DNA from: CAZFER01 sp964517495
GTDB taxonomy: Bacteria > Hinthialibacterota > Hinthialibacteria > Hinthialibacterales > Hinthialibacteraceae
Reading direction: 5' to 3'
Length of the DNA: 52,308 nucleotides
NCBI GenBank assembly: GCA_964517495.1
Contig: CAZFER010000045.1
Span: forward strand, 1 to 52,308
A program made the translations under genes and the position numbers. The notes under the pieces are model-generated. The model saw only the letters and a list, made by a program, of their open reading frames with translations, searched no databases and was not told the DNA's origin. Positions within the stretch are counted from its first letter, which is position 1; every line of letters starts with the position of its first letter. This document shows, one piece after another, positions 23,402 to 32,748 of the stretch.

Positions 23402-24850
23402 ATGAAAATACATCGTTTATTAATCGCAATCACTGTTACTCTTTCCCTAATCGCTGGTTGTTCACAGGGAACAAATCCCCAAATGACTCAGGCTAAAGGC
23501 AAGCCGGGGGGAAATTGGGGAAAACCGGAGAAACCCAAATTTAAAATCCCGGTTACGGCCAAACCAATCAAGCGGGAAAGAATGTATGAATATCTTGAAG
23601 CAGTCGGTACCGTGGTTCCCATTAAAGAAATTGAAATCAAACCGGAAATGACCGCACGAATTTACTATACCAAACGTTGGATGGAAGGCGATGAAGTCAA
23701 AAAGGGCGAAAAATTTGCCTCGATGGATGCGCGGGATCTCAATATCGACATCCGGGAAGCCAGGCTTACCCTCGAATCCGCCAAGGCTGCCGTTTTACCG
23801 GCCAAAGCCCAGTTGGAACAAGCATCCAAAGACGTTGAATTCCGCAAAGCCATGCTGGAACGGGGAGCTATTTCCAAGTCGGAATATGAACAAACCGTGC
23901 TTCAGCGCATGCAACGTGAGAATGCCTACGAACAAGCCAAAAAAGATGTCACCTCTCGGGAGATGGCGTTGGAAAAACTGCTAAAAGAACAAGAGAAAAT
24001 CGATATTGCTTTCCCCTTTGATGGTGTCTTGCTACCAGCCCAACAAAGTCTGGCGAGTGCTCAGCGTGAAGGAAACGAAACGGATCTTACTTTGTTGCAA
24101 GGATTGCAAGTGGCAAATGGGACAGTCCTGTGCCGGTTGGCCGATATTGACCAGGTGTTTGTTGCCCTGGATGTCCCAGCAAAGGATTTGCTGGATATTC
24201 ACGTTGGCCAGGATGTGGAGTTGGAAATCTATTCACGCGTGGGGCACGATTATAAAGGGACTGTTAAAGATATATCAACATCGCTTAACGCAAATACTCG
24301 TACCTACACCGTCAATGTACTGGTCGATAATCCTGAACATGAACTTCGCCCTGGTATGTTCGCCAAAGCAAGAATCATCACCGAGGAACGTTTGGATGCC
24401 ATCAAAATCCCTCGCGAATTGGTGCTCCTGCGAAACAACAGAGATGTGGTGTTTGTTGCCAAAGAAAAACCTCAAGAAGAACAAGCATCCCCAAATGACA
24501 ACGCAGAAGCTCAACCGAAACCTACCCAGGAACGGAAACAACTGACCATGTCCGGCGGTTTCGAAAAACTGGCTGTGGCTTCCGACGAAGTTCCCGAAAC
24601 GACTGATGCCGAAGAATTTATCGATCTGGAAACCGAGGAAGAAGCTGAACCAGAGTTGGAGATGATCGCAGAAGAACGTGTGGTCAAAACCGGTATCGAA
24701 AATCGGGAATTTGTTGAAATAACCGATGGTTTAAAGGAAGGTGAACTTTTAATCGTACTCGGTTACGAAACCTTGACCGATCAAGTTGATATCAATGTCA
24801 CTGTTCGAGACGAGAGCTTCGACGTCTTCGACAATTCTTCCGATAATTAA
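23402..24850 (+). CDS. Periplasmic adaptor lipoprotein of the RND/ABC efflux operon
   Basis: 482 residues from ATG 23402. The signal peptide MKIHRLLIAITVTLSLIAGC has lipobox LIAGC, so it is lipid-anchored. The membrane-fusion fold is clear: beta-barrel/lipoyl start (EYLEAVGTVVPIKEIEIKP, RWMEGDEVKKGEKFASMD), a helical hairpin (about 120-205, from REARLTLESAKAAVLPAK to EKLLKEQEKIDIAFPFDG), the second lipoyl half, and a beta-barrel (RTYTVNVLVDNPEHELRPGM). An unusual acidic, Gln/Pro-rich insertion of about 80 residues (about 355-435) sits before the C-terminal membrane-proximal domain (VVKTGIENREFVEITDGLKE). It would link the inner-membrane pumps to TolC. It is the only adaptor in an operon with two pumps and two ABC units. 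First gene of the operon. Confidence 0.9.
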   Translation: MKIHRLLIAITVTLSLIAGCSQGTNPQMTQAKGKPGGNWGKPEKPKFKIPVTAKPIKRERMYEYLEAVGTVVPIKEIEIKPEMTARIYYTKRWMEGDEVKKGEKFASMDARDLNIDIREARLTLESAKAAVLPAKAQLEQASKDVEFRKAMLERGAISKSEYEQTVLQRMQRENAYEQAKKDVTSREMALEKLLKEQEKIDIAFPFDGVLLPAQQSLASAQREGNETDLTLLQGLQVANGTVLCRLADIDQVFVALDVPAKDLLDIHVGQDVELEIYSRVGHDYKGTVKDISTSLNANTRTYTVNVLVDNPEHELRPGMFAKARIITEERLDAIKIPRELVLLRNNRDVVFVAKEKPQEEQASPNDNAEAQPKPTQERKQLTMSGGFEKLAVASDEVPETTDAEEFIDLETEEEAEPELEMIAEERVVKTGIENREFVEITDGLKEGELLIVLGYETLTDQVDINVTVRDESFDVFDNSSDN

Positions 24851-24885
24851 CACATTATCATTTAAAAATACGTGGGTGCAAAACC

Positions 24886-25764
24886 ATGGACGTTATATGT
24901 TCAGGGCTTTCCAAAACATATCCTGACGGTACACAGGCTTTAAAAGATGTAACCCTTAATATCCATGAGGGTTTATTCGGCCTATTAGGTCCTAATGGAG
25001 CGGGTAAAACCACGCTGATGGAAATCATGACTTTGCTGCTTGAACCAACCAGCGGGAAACTGATCATCGGCGGTTATAACAGCAAAAAATCTCACATTAA
25101 AATACGCGAAATGTTGGGATATCTTCCCCAGTTTTTTGGGTATTATCCTGAATTAACCGCCAAAGAGTTTCTCCATTATCTAGGTATTATGCGCGGTATG
25201 GACGGTTCCACCTTGAAAAAGGATGTGGATCGGGTTTTGTCGCTTGTCCGCTTGCACAATGTACGCAATAAGCGCTTGAAAACATTCTCCGGAGGAATGC
25301 TCAGGCGAGTGGGAATTGCACAAGCCATTTTAAGCAATCCAAAACTAATCATTGTCGACGAACCAACTGCCGGATTGGATCCGGAGGAACGGGTTAACTT
25401 CAGAAATCTGCTATTTGAACTTGGCCAGGATCGCGTCATTATTCTTTCCACCCATATTGTAAAAGACATCGAAGAGACCTGCACTCAAGTTGCATTGCTT
25501 TATGGTGGACGTATTCGTTTTCATGGCTCACCCGCTTCATTTGTCCAGGCGGCCCAAGGAGAAACATGGGAATTTTACGGCAACCAAACCGATCTGGATC
25601 AGTATTCAAGTAATCCCAATCTGGTATCTGTGCGTGAAGGATCGAAAGGGATTTGTTTCCGAATCGTATCTTCCAACCCACCTCAACATAATGCCATGAA
25701 TGTGGTGCCCAATCTGGAAGATGCTTATGTTCGATTTTTAGGTAAAGAGAAGGAAGCGGCCTGA
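24886..25764 (+). CDS. ABC transporter ATP-binding protein
   Basis: 292 residues. All nucleotide-binding motifs are present: Walker A LLGPNGAGKTT, Q-loop YLPQFFG, signature FSGGMLRRVG, Walker B LIIVDEPTAGLDP, and H-loop ILSTHIVKDIE. The sequence is of the ABC-2 exporter (CcmA/NatA) type. It is clearly paralogous to the ATPase domain fused to the 1441-residue RND protein further down: both read LFGLLGPNGAGKTT, GYLPQ, SGGM-RR and end NLEDAY or NIEDAY. It lies 35 nt after the adaptor gene and overlaps the permease gene by one base, so it likely pairs with that permease. Confidence 0.95.
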   Translation: MDVICSGLSKTYPDGTQALKDVTLNIHEGLFGLLGPNGAGKTTLMEIMTLLLEPTSGKLIIGGYNSKKSHIKIREMLGYLPQFFGYYPELTAKEFLHYLGIMRGMDGSTLKKDVDRVLSLVRLHNVRNKRLKTFSGGMLRRVGIAQAILSNPKLIIVDEPTAGLDPEERVNFRNLLFELGQDRVIILSTHIVKDIEETCTQVALLYGGRIRFHGSPASFVQAAQGETWEFYGNQTDLDQYSSNPNLVSVREGSKGICFRIVSSNPPQHNAMNVVPNLEDAYVRFLGKEKEAA

Positions 25765-26636
25765 TGCGGGATGAAATCGTTAACGACACATTATCACCAA
25801 TCAAACTTTCCGAAAGAGAGGATAAAGGCTGGCTGAGTCTTGTTTTTAACTTCATTCGCGGCTTTTTCCCTTTTTTATGGCGGACCATCAAGGGGATTCC
25901 TTCTTTCATTCGGTTCGTATTTCAAACGATCATCAGGGCGATAGTTTGGGCTTACCGTGAATCCGCTTATTATCTGCGATTCTTTATCTACACTTCCCGT
26001 CAACTTCGGATTGAATGTTTCCTCGCCTTAATAGGCGCCATCGCTTTTTTCGGTTTTTTGCTCGTCAATCAGCAGATCAACCATCAGCGGGCATTGTTGG
26101 ATTATTCCTATCTCTACTTTTCCATTGTCACCATTTTACTGGCCATGAATTTATTTCCACGTGAAAAAGAAAATGAAACGCTGGAAATCCTGTGGAGCCA
26201 ACCAATGAGCCGCAATCGGCTTATTATCATCCAGTTAATCTCGTTAACCGCATGGATTCTTATCCTCAGTGGAATTGTGCTCATGGTGGTCGGCCGATTC
26301 TCGGCCTACTTAGAAGGACGGGGAATGCTGCTTTTGTGTGTTTTGACCACTTCTTTTGCGGTGGCATCCATCACGGTATTAATATCCACCTTTTGCCGGC
26401 ATGCCATCGCGACGGGATTGGTATCCATGCTTGTATTGGGAATCCACTATTATTGGTTGGAATCACTAGGACCAATTGCGCTTTATTATAATCCTATCCC
26501 GTTTCCCGGCATGGAGCCTGAACGGGACGCCATGTTTAACCTTATTTTTAACCGGGTTGTGTTGGTTTTCCTCGTCGGTTTCGTATTGGATTATCTTTTC
26601 AGACGATTAAAACAAACCGCGGAATGGTTCACTTAA
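25764..26636 (+). CDS. ABC-2 type permease
   Basis: 290 residues. After an N-terminal amphipathic region there are about six membrane segments, from FLALIGAIAFFGFLLV to VVLVFLVGFVLDYLF. The cytoplasmic motif EKENETLEILWSQPMSRNRLI is the ABC-2 hallmark that contacts the ATPase. The start codon shares its A with the stop of the ATPase gene (TGATG), so they are co-translated and probably form one exporter. The C-terminus faces the cytoplasm. It is followed after 24 nt by the first RND gene. Confidence 0.88.
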   Translation: MRDEIVNDTLSPIKLSEREDKGWLSLVFNFIRGFFPFLWRTIKGIPSFIRFVFQTIIRAIVWAYRESAYYLRFFIYTSRQLRIECFLALIGAIAFFGFLLVNQQINHQRALLDYSYLYFSIVTILLAMNLFPREKENETLEILWSQPMSRNRLIIIQLISLTAWILILSGIVLMVVGRFSAYLEGRGMLLLCVLTTSFAVASITVLISTFCRHAIATGLVSMLVLGIHYYWLESLGPIALYYNPIPFPGMEPERDAMFNLIFNRVVLVFLVGFVLDYLFRRLKQTAEWFT

Positions 26637-26660
26637 AATATAACAAATACGGACATTACT

Positions 26661-29600
26661 ATGACGGATCAGCATCAATACCCAAATGATAACCTATCAA
26701 ACAATTTAGATACAAAAAACGATCCATCCACTCAGGAAGAACATGATGATAGTGGCATTAGCCGTCGTGGAATGGGAGCCGCTGCCTTTGCGGTTCGCTA
26801 TCCTGTCACCATCACCATGTTCTTTGTTGGCGTGATCATGTTGGGATGGATATCGTTGGGAAAATTACCCACCAATCTGTTCCCCGATCTGCGTGCCCCG
26901 CGAATCACCGTCATGGTCGATGCTCCCGGCCTGGCACCACAAGAAATTGAACGTATCGTGGTCGAACCCATGGAAGGCCGTCTTTCCACCATCCAGGGGG
27001 TGGATAAAGTTTCCAGCGTTTCGCGTGCGGATTCCGGCGCTATTATTATTGACTTCAACTGGGGCACCGACATGGATTTTGCCATGCTGGAAGTCAAGAA
27101 AAATGTCCAGGGCACCAGTATTGAAGAAATTGAAAGTGTTTCCACCCTTCGATACGATCCCAATGCCCTTCCCATTGTTACTCTCGGGCTTTTCGGAAAA
27201 CGCTCCGAGGAAGAATTACATTACCTGGCTGAACGTACCATCGGACCTGCTTTAGAGCGCATCAAAGGTGTCGCACGAGCCGAAGTGACTGGCGGCAAAA
27301 TTCCCGAAATCCAGTGTAAATTAAACCCCGAACTTCTCCATTTCTATAACCTTACCATTCAATCCATCTCCCAAGCATTGGCGGAAGCCAATGTGAGTGC
27401 CTCCGGGGGTTGGGTTGATGAAGGTAACCAGCGCTATATGATTCGCGCGATTGGAGAAATCAAAAAGTTGGAAGAAGTATCCCAAACCGTCGTGGGCTAT
27501 TCCTCCGGTGTTCCCATCTATCTCACGGACCTTGGGGAAGCCGTTTGGTCATATGAAGAACCGGTTAACATAGTCCGGATGGACGGCAAATCCGCAGTGG
27601 GCATGGCGCTATACAAAGAGGCAGGCAGTAATACCGTCGAGGTGGTCAAATCCGTCCGCGAGTTCTTAGGCCAAACAGATACCCCGCAGGCAGGTCAAGG
27701 TTCCCCTGGACAAAAAGGCCGAGGGGGAGGAGGAGCTCAAGGCTCATCCTCTATGCTTCCCAAAGATACCCAAATCGAAATCGCTTATGATCAATCCTTA
27801 TTTATCAATCGCTCAATTTCTGAAGTAAAATCCACGGCCATTCAAGGTATCTGTCTTGCGGCGGTTGTTTTATTGCTCTTTTTAAGAAATTTACGCACCA
27901 CCATCATTGTGGCCCTGGCTATCCCCGTATCCATCATCGCCACATTTAATCTTATGTATTTCATGGGATTATCCCTTAACATCATGACCTTGGGCGGCCT
28001 GGCTTTGGGAGCCGGAATGCTGGTCGACAACGCCATTGTGGTGATCGAAAATATTTTCCGCCGCCGGCAAATGGGCGATTCATCAAACCAAGCCTCCATG
28101 CGAGGTGCGGGTGAAGTGGCCTCCGCCATCGCAGCGGCAACTCTTACCACAGTCGTTGTGTTTGTTCCCATTGCTTATATGGGTGGTGTGACCGCCCAGT
28201 TGTTCAAGGAACAAGCGTTAACGGTGGTTTTTTCGCTGCTCACTTCGCTGGTGGTTGCCTTAATGATGATCCCTGCCCTTTGCGCGCGTTATTTGAAAAA
28301 AGTCCCCAAAGCGCGCTCGGAAGAATCAACTGGAATCTATGCCGGTTTTCTTCGCTTGGCTTTACGACACCGTTTTATTACATGTCTAATCGTGGTCTTG
28401 GTTTGTATTTCCAGTGTTCCGGCGATCCAACAAATTGAACAGGAATTCATTCCCCAAGCGGCAGAATCTCAATTCATTATAAAAATGAGAATGCCTTCCG
28501 GTACACGGTTAGAAACAACCGAATTAGCGGCCAAAAGTATGGAAGGCTGGTTAATCAACGACTTGGGAAATAACATTCAACACGTTTTTACTCGCGTCGG
28601 TCCCAAACCGGAAGATACCGGGGCCATCGATGAAGAACCGGAAGGCCCGCATACCGCTGAAATGTTAGTCAGCTTGAAGGAGACATCCACACTCAAGGTT
28701 CCTCAAATCATTGACTATTTGGAACCACGATATCAAAAAATACACGGCTTGGATGTCACCTATTTAATGTCTCAAACTTCACTTTCCACCCTGATTGGCA
28801 GCTCCAAAGCCGCCATTATTGTTGAGTTAAAGGGACGGGATTTGGAAACACTGGCCAGCCTCGCCCAGGAAATCAAGAATCGAATGGATCGCCTGGATCA
28901 GGTTGCCAATGTACGCACCACCATTTTGGAAGGTAATCCGGAAGTCCATTTAATCCCCGACCGGACCGTAATGGCAGAAGTGGGATTGGATCAACAACGC
29001 CTGGTTTCATTAATTCGCAGTCAGCTGCGCGGCCAGGTCGCCACCAGCTTGCAGGATGTGGATCAAACCAAAGACATTCGTGTTCAACTGGGCGATGGAG
29101 AGATGAATCTCCCTGAATTGATGGGAACCATTATTCCATTAGGCAATAATCAAGCCATTACATTGGATAAGCTCATAACGCTCAAAGTGGAACCAGGTCC
29201 GAGAGAAATCCTCCATCGCGAGCAGGAACGAATCGCTCGTGTGCTTGCCGATGTCAGCGAAGGATATAAATTAAGTGAAGCCGTAACCGCTGTAGACGCA
29301 AGTGTGGGATCCATCCAAACCCCACCTAACTATTACATCAGCTTTGGCGGCGAAGAAGAACGACGTCAAGAATCATTTGGACGGCTTCGCTTTGCTTTGA
29401 TCCTCGCTTTGATCCTTGTTTATATGGTGATGGCATCCCTATTCGAATCACTGATTCACCCCTTTGTCATTATGTTTTCCATGCCTCTCGCCGTCGTGGG
29501 CGTGGTTTGGGTCTTTTTACTCACGGGGCAAACTCTCAACCTGATGGGGTATATCGGCATCATCATGTTGGCGGGAATTGTGGTTAATAATGCCATCGTG

Positions 29601-29936
29601 TTGGTGGACTATATTAATTACTTGCGGCGTGAAGAGGGGATCGCAATGAATGAAGCCATTGTTCGTTCTGGCTGCCGTAGGTTGCGCCCCATTATCATGA
29701 CAACCCTCACCACGGTTTTGGCCTTGCTGCCCCTGGCATTGGGATTTGGCGAGGGCGCGGAAATCCGAGCACCGATGGCCATTGCTGTTATTGGTGGATT
29801 GTTATCCTCCACCGTATTGACCTTGGTGATTATTCCTGTGGTTTATTCTATCATTGAAAATTTTGTTCAGTCCCTGGTTCGCATCGCCCAATGGGTTGGA
29901 TCATTGACATTTAAAACCCAACGGCAGGAAGCGTAA
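26661..29936 (+). CDS. RND efflux pump, HAE-1 type
   Basis: 1091 residues, complete AcrB-like architecture: TM1 (AVRYPVTITMFFVGVIMLGW), first porter/docking region, TM2-6, second periplasmic region, TM8-12. Family motifs: LPTNLFPDLRAPRI, PMEGRLSTIQGV, GGLALGAGMLVDNAIVVIENIF in TM4, and YIGIIMLAGIVVNNAIVLVDY in TM10. TM4 has a single Asp (456) followed by Asn where AcrB has Asp-Asp, and TM10 has Asn-Asn instead of the Lys; this is a common variant of the family, thought still to be proton driven. A Gly-rich loop (GSPGQKGRGGGGAQG, about 350) is an unusual insertion. Long hydrophilic N-terminus of about 45 residues. Confidence 0.95.
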   Translation: MTDQHQYPNDNLSNNLDTKNDPSTQEEHDDSGISRRGMGAAAFAVRYPVTITMFFVGVIMLGWISLGKLPTNLFPDLRAPRITVMVDAPGLAPQEIERIVVEPMEGRLSTIQGVDKVSSVSRADSGAIIIDFNWGTDMDFAMLEVKKNVQGTSIEEIESVSTLRYDPNALPIVTLGLFGKRSEEELHYLAERTIGPALERIKGVARAEVTGGKIPEIQCKLNPELLHFYNLTIQSISQALAEANVSASGGWVDEGNQRYMIRAIGEIKKLEEVSQTVVGYSSGVPIYLTDLGEAVWSYEEPVNIVRMDGKSAVGMALYKEAGSNTVEVVKSVREFLGQTDTPQAGQGSPGQKGRGGGGAQGSSSMLPKDTQIEIAYDQSLFINRSISEVKSTAIQGICLAAVVLLLFLRNLRTTIIVALAIPVSIIATFNLMYFMGLSLNIMTLGGLALGAGMLVDNAIVVIENIFRRRQMGDSSNQASMRGAGEVASAIAAATLTTVVVFVPIAYMGGVTAQLFKEQALTVVFSLLTSLVVALMMIPALCARYLKKVPKARSEESTGIYAGFLRLALRHRFITCLIVVLVCISSVPAIQQIEQEFIPQAAESQFIIKMRMPSGTRLETTELAAKSMEGWLINDLGNNIQHVFTRVGPKPEDTGAIDEEPEGPHTAEMLVSLKETSTLKVPQIIDYLEPRYQKIHGLDVTYLMSQTSLSTLIGSSKAAIIVELKGRDLETLASLAQEIKNRMDRLDQVANVRTTILEGNPEVHLIPDRTVMAEVGLDQQRLVSLIRSQLRGQVATSLQDVDQTKDIRVQLGDGEMNLPELMGTIIPLGNNQAITLDKLITLKVEPGPREILHREQERIARVLADVSEGYKLSEAVTAVDASVGSIQTPPNYYISFGGEEERRQESFGRLRFALILALILVYMVMASLFESLIHPFVIMFSMPLAVVGVVWVFLLTGQTLNLMGYIGIIMLAGIVVNNAIVLVDYINYLRREEGIAMNEAIVRSGCRRLRPIIMTTLTTVLALLPLALGFGEGAEIRAPMAIAVIGGLLSSTVLTLVIIPVVYSIIENFVQSLVRIAQWVGSLTFKTQRQEA

Positions 29937-29944
29937 TTGGAATC

Positions 29945-32710
29945 ATGAAGAAGGCATTGAATACCGCATATTATGAAGCCCGAATGAGCAGCCGTGGCTG
30001 GCGTTTTTGGTTGTTAATCGGCCTGGTGGCTGGAATATCCTTCTTCGCTCGCAGTGACTATTTGTCAAATATCGAAGAAGGGAATTTTCTTCATTCGGCA
30101 TATAGCTTTCAACATCCCAGTTTTTGGCTAATGATCACTATTATCGGTTTAGGGGCGGTTGCCTTGTCGCTGGATACCTGCGGACGCCTGCGGCGAAACC
30201 GGATGGATCAAATTCTTTTCCCTCTTCCATTTGAAGCTATGGAATTGATGTGGGGACGGTGGCTGGGTGTATTACTTACTATTATTCCAGTAAGTGCCCT
30301 GGGACTTTTTTCCTTGGGATTATGGCAATACGCGTATGGACATGGTGCCGTGATATGGCAGCCATTTATTATCGCATATGGGTTGTTGGTCCTGCCGATT
30401 ATCCTCCCTATCACCTCCCTGGCCATTATGCTGCGCACTTATTTCAAACATGATTTAACCACCCTTTTGGCAGGAACTGTCATTATTATGTCAAGTGGAT
30501 GGGTGAATGAACAAACACACCTCTTCATCGAACCCGCTAAAATCACCGAACTGCTAGCCAATGCTTCTCCCACTCTGGGCGCTCGTATAACCTATGGTCA
30601 GCATTTGCTTCCCTTACTGGTTCATTTTATATTGAGTTTTACGATTCTGTATTTATCGCCACTTTATTTAAGACGCCAGGAACCTCAGCGAAAACGCGTG
30701 ACTAAAACACAACGGATACGGATTTTTGGAATACCCACTTTTTGGCAGTGGTTGAATAATCTTAAAATCGACCGTCATTTGGGGTGGCGATACAGAATGG
30801 GCCTGGCCGGATGCCTTCTGATTTGCACCGCCAGTGTTTTATGGGCGGCTTATAGTTATCAGGAAAACCTATCCAATCCCTTGTTGGTTCGCCAAATGAC
30901 GGATTATAAGGTCAACGAAACCCTTCCGCTTATCGATGTGGATGTCTTGAACTATGACATTGAAGTGATTCCCACCCCACGCTATGATCGCCTTGATCTC
31001 TCAGCCACATTTGAATTTATCCCCAACGAATCCACACGCCAACTCGGTTTTGAACTCAATCCCACTTTTGTGGTGGATGATGTGCTTTGGAACAATGAAT
31101 CCTGCCTGTTTACCCAAAGCGATGAAAAATTAAGAGTCATGTTTGGTGACGCATTAACCCCGGCGGAACAACAACAATTGGTTTTCAACTATCATGGGGT
31201 TCCTCCCGCTTTCCATCCCACCTATTCCGCTCTGCAATCCATCTGGTATCCCTATCCATGGAAAAAAATTCAAACCAAATTAGGTAATCGATGGGTTAAA
31301 GTGGAGGATGAACTATTCGAGGCCAATATCACCCTTCACCTGAATAAAGGCCAATCAGGTGCTTTTGCTGGAGAGCGCACAACATTGGAAAAAGAGGGAA
31401 AAAATCGAGTGGAGGAATGGACCACTTTTTACCCGGTGAATTCCCTTCAAATTTTCTGGGGGAACTATCAACCCATTGATGTTGAAAAAGAAGACTATCA
31501 AATTCGTTTCTACCACTTACCTACTCATGACTATCAAAGTTATGTTTACCTGGAAGAGATTAAAGAGCAGGAAGAATATATCAACAAAAAATTGGGCAGT
31601 CTTCCTTTTCCTCAATTAACATTGATTGAAACACCCTATCAACAAGTTCACGAAAGCCAGGGTATCTCATTTAATAACCGGCGGCGCTATGATCAACGTG
31701 GCCCGGTATCCCCACCTGTGAATATTGATGCCATGATGCCGGGTATGCTTACTGTTTCTGAGAATTTGTTAAGCTATATGCACGAGCGAATGTGGCTGCT
31801 CGAACGGCGCGACCGGGATCCACGCACCATCCCCTTCTTTTTGATGTTGCCGACGGTTTTGCAGGAATTACACGCCCAATTTTATGACAGCCTGATTACT
31901 ACCTATTTTGACCATTCACTCCACCCAACCGGAAAACTGGCGTTTTGGCTTGAAAAATACCTGGATAGTTACGCCCGGAAACTGCTTATCCAAAGTTCCT
32001 GGTGGCGAAAGCGGGCCATGCAATTCGATATCGGCACCAATTCCAATCTCCCCCTATCCGTCGCCCGGCGTGACAATCTATTGACTCTTTACCAGGAAGG
32101 AAATTATCCAAAATTATTGGAAGTACGGGGAGAAGGCTTATTCCGCATGATTCATCATCTCTTGGGTGATGAAAAATGGTGGGAATTAATGAAGCAAATT
32201 TTCCGCGATTACCGGTTTAAAGAATTCCCTGTAGAGGATTTTCTTCACATGGTTGAATCATATTATGGTGAAGATATTTCCTGGTTTCTTGACGATTGGA
32301 TTTATGGAACTGCGTTACCCAATTATGAAATCACCCTGGCGGAAGCCAAGGCGGAGGAAAATAAAGACAGTAACCGTGTTGATTATCATGTGGTGATTCG
32401 GGTTAAAAACCACGGTACCGGAAAAGCCCCTGTTCCCATTTTTATCGAAACCGAGATGGATTATATCTTTCGGAATTTAATGCTGGATGAAGGGGAAGAA
32501 AAAAGTCTCAAATTAACTGTTCCCCACCGGCCTATCTTCGCCGTGGTTGACCCGGAAAACTGGATCATCCAAGAACCTTATTATAACAAAGAAAAACGCA
32601 TTCGTGCGCATTCAGAACGCCGTATCTTTATTCAGGGCGGCGATAATTCAGCCCTGCAACGCAGCGATCGTGATCGCGGCCGGCACCGCCGCCGCCGATT
32701 TTGGTGGTAA
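29945..32710 (+). CDS. ABC-2 permease fused to a degenerate M1-peptidase-like domain
   Basis: 921 residues. The first about 240 residues hold six membrane segments typical of an ABC-2 permease (FWLLIGLVAGISFFA, LGAVALSLDTCGRLRRNRMD, WGRWLGVLLTIIPVSALGL). A further segment near 285-300 leads into a large periplasmic part. That part follows the plan of M1 aminopeptidases: an N-terminal beta-domain (DVLNYDIEVIPTPRYDRLDL), then YINKKLGSLPFPQLTLIETP and a helical domain. The zinc site is lost: HExxH reads QELHA (640-644), although Glu in FWLEKY (670) remains. So it is probably non-catalytic. Fusions of ABC-2 permeases to M1 peptidases are known; a dead version inside an RND operon is unusual. The C-terminus is strongly basic (RGRHRRRRFWW). 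It starts 8 nt after the first RND gene. Confidence 0.82.
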   Translation: MKKALNTAYYEARMSSRGWRFWLLIGLVAGISFFARSDYLSNIEEGNFLHSAYSFQHPSFWLMITIIGLGAVALSLDTCGRLRRNRMDQILFPLPFEAMELMWGRWLGVLLTIIPVSALGLFSLGLWQYAYGHGAVIWQPFIIAYGLLVLPIILPITSLAIMLRTYFKHDLTTLLAGTVIIMSSGWVNEQTHLFIEPAKITELLANASPTLGARITYGQHLLPLLVHFILSFTILYLSPLYLRRQEPQRKRVTKTQRIRIFGIPTFWQWLNNLKIDRHLGWRYRMGLAGCLLICTASVLWAAYSYQENLSNPLLVRQMTDYKVNETLPLIDVDVLNYDIEVIPTPRYDRLDLSATFEFIPNESTRQLGFELNPTFVVDDVLWNNESCLFTQSDEKLRVMFGDALTPAEQQQLVFNYHGVPPAFHPTYSALQSIWYPYPWKKIQTKLGNRWVKVEDELFEANITLHLNKGQSGAFAGERTTLEKEGKNRVEEWTTFYPVNSLQIFWGNYQPIDVEKEDYQIRFYHLPTHDYQSYVYLEEIKEQEEYINKKLGSLPFPQLTLIETPYQQVHESQGISFNNRRRYDQRGPVSPPVNIDAMMPGMLTVSENLLSYMHERMWLLERRDRDPRTIPFFLMLPTVLQELHAQFYDSLITTYFDHSLHPTGKLAFWLEKYLDSYARKLLIQSSWWRKRAMQFDIGTNSNLPLSVARRDNLLTLYQEGNYPKLLEVRGEGLFRMIHHLLGDEKWWELMKQIFRDYRFKEFPVEDFLHMVESYYGEDISWFLDDWIYGTALPNYEITLAEAKAEENKDSNRVDYHVVIRVKNHGTGKAPVPIFIETEMDYIFRNLMLDEGEEKSLKLTVPHRPIFAVVDPENWIIQEPYYNKEKRIRAHSERRIFIQGGDNSALQRSDRDRGRHRRRRFWW

Positions 32711-32748
32711 GGCCTGCAAAACATATTTAACCAGATCGAGAAACGCTT

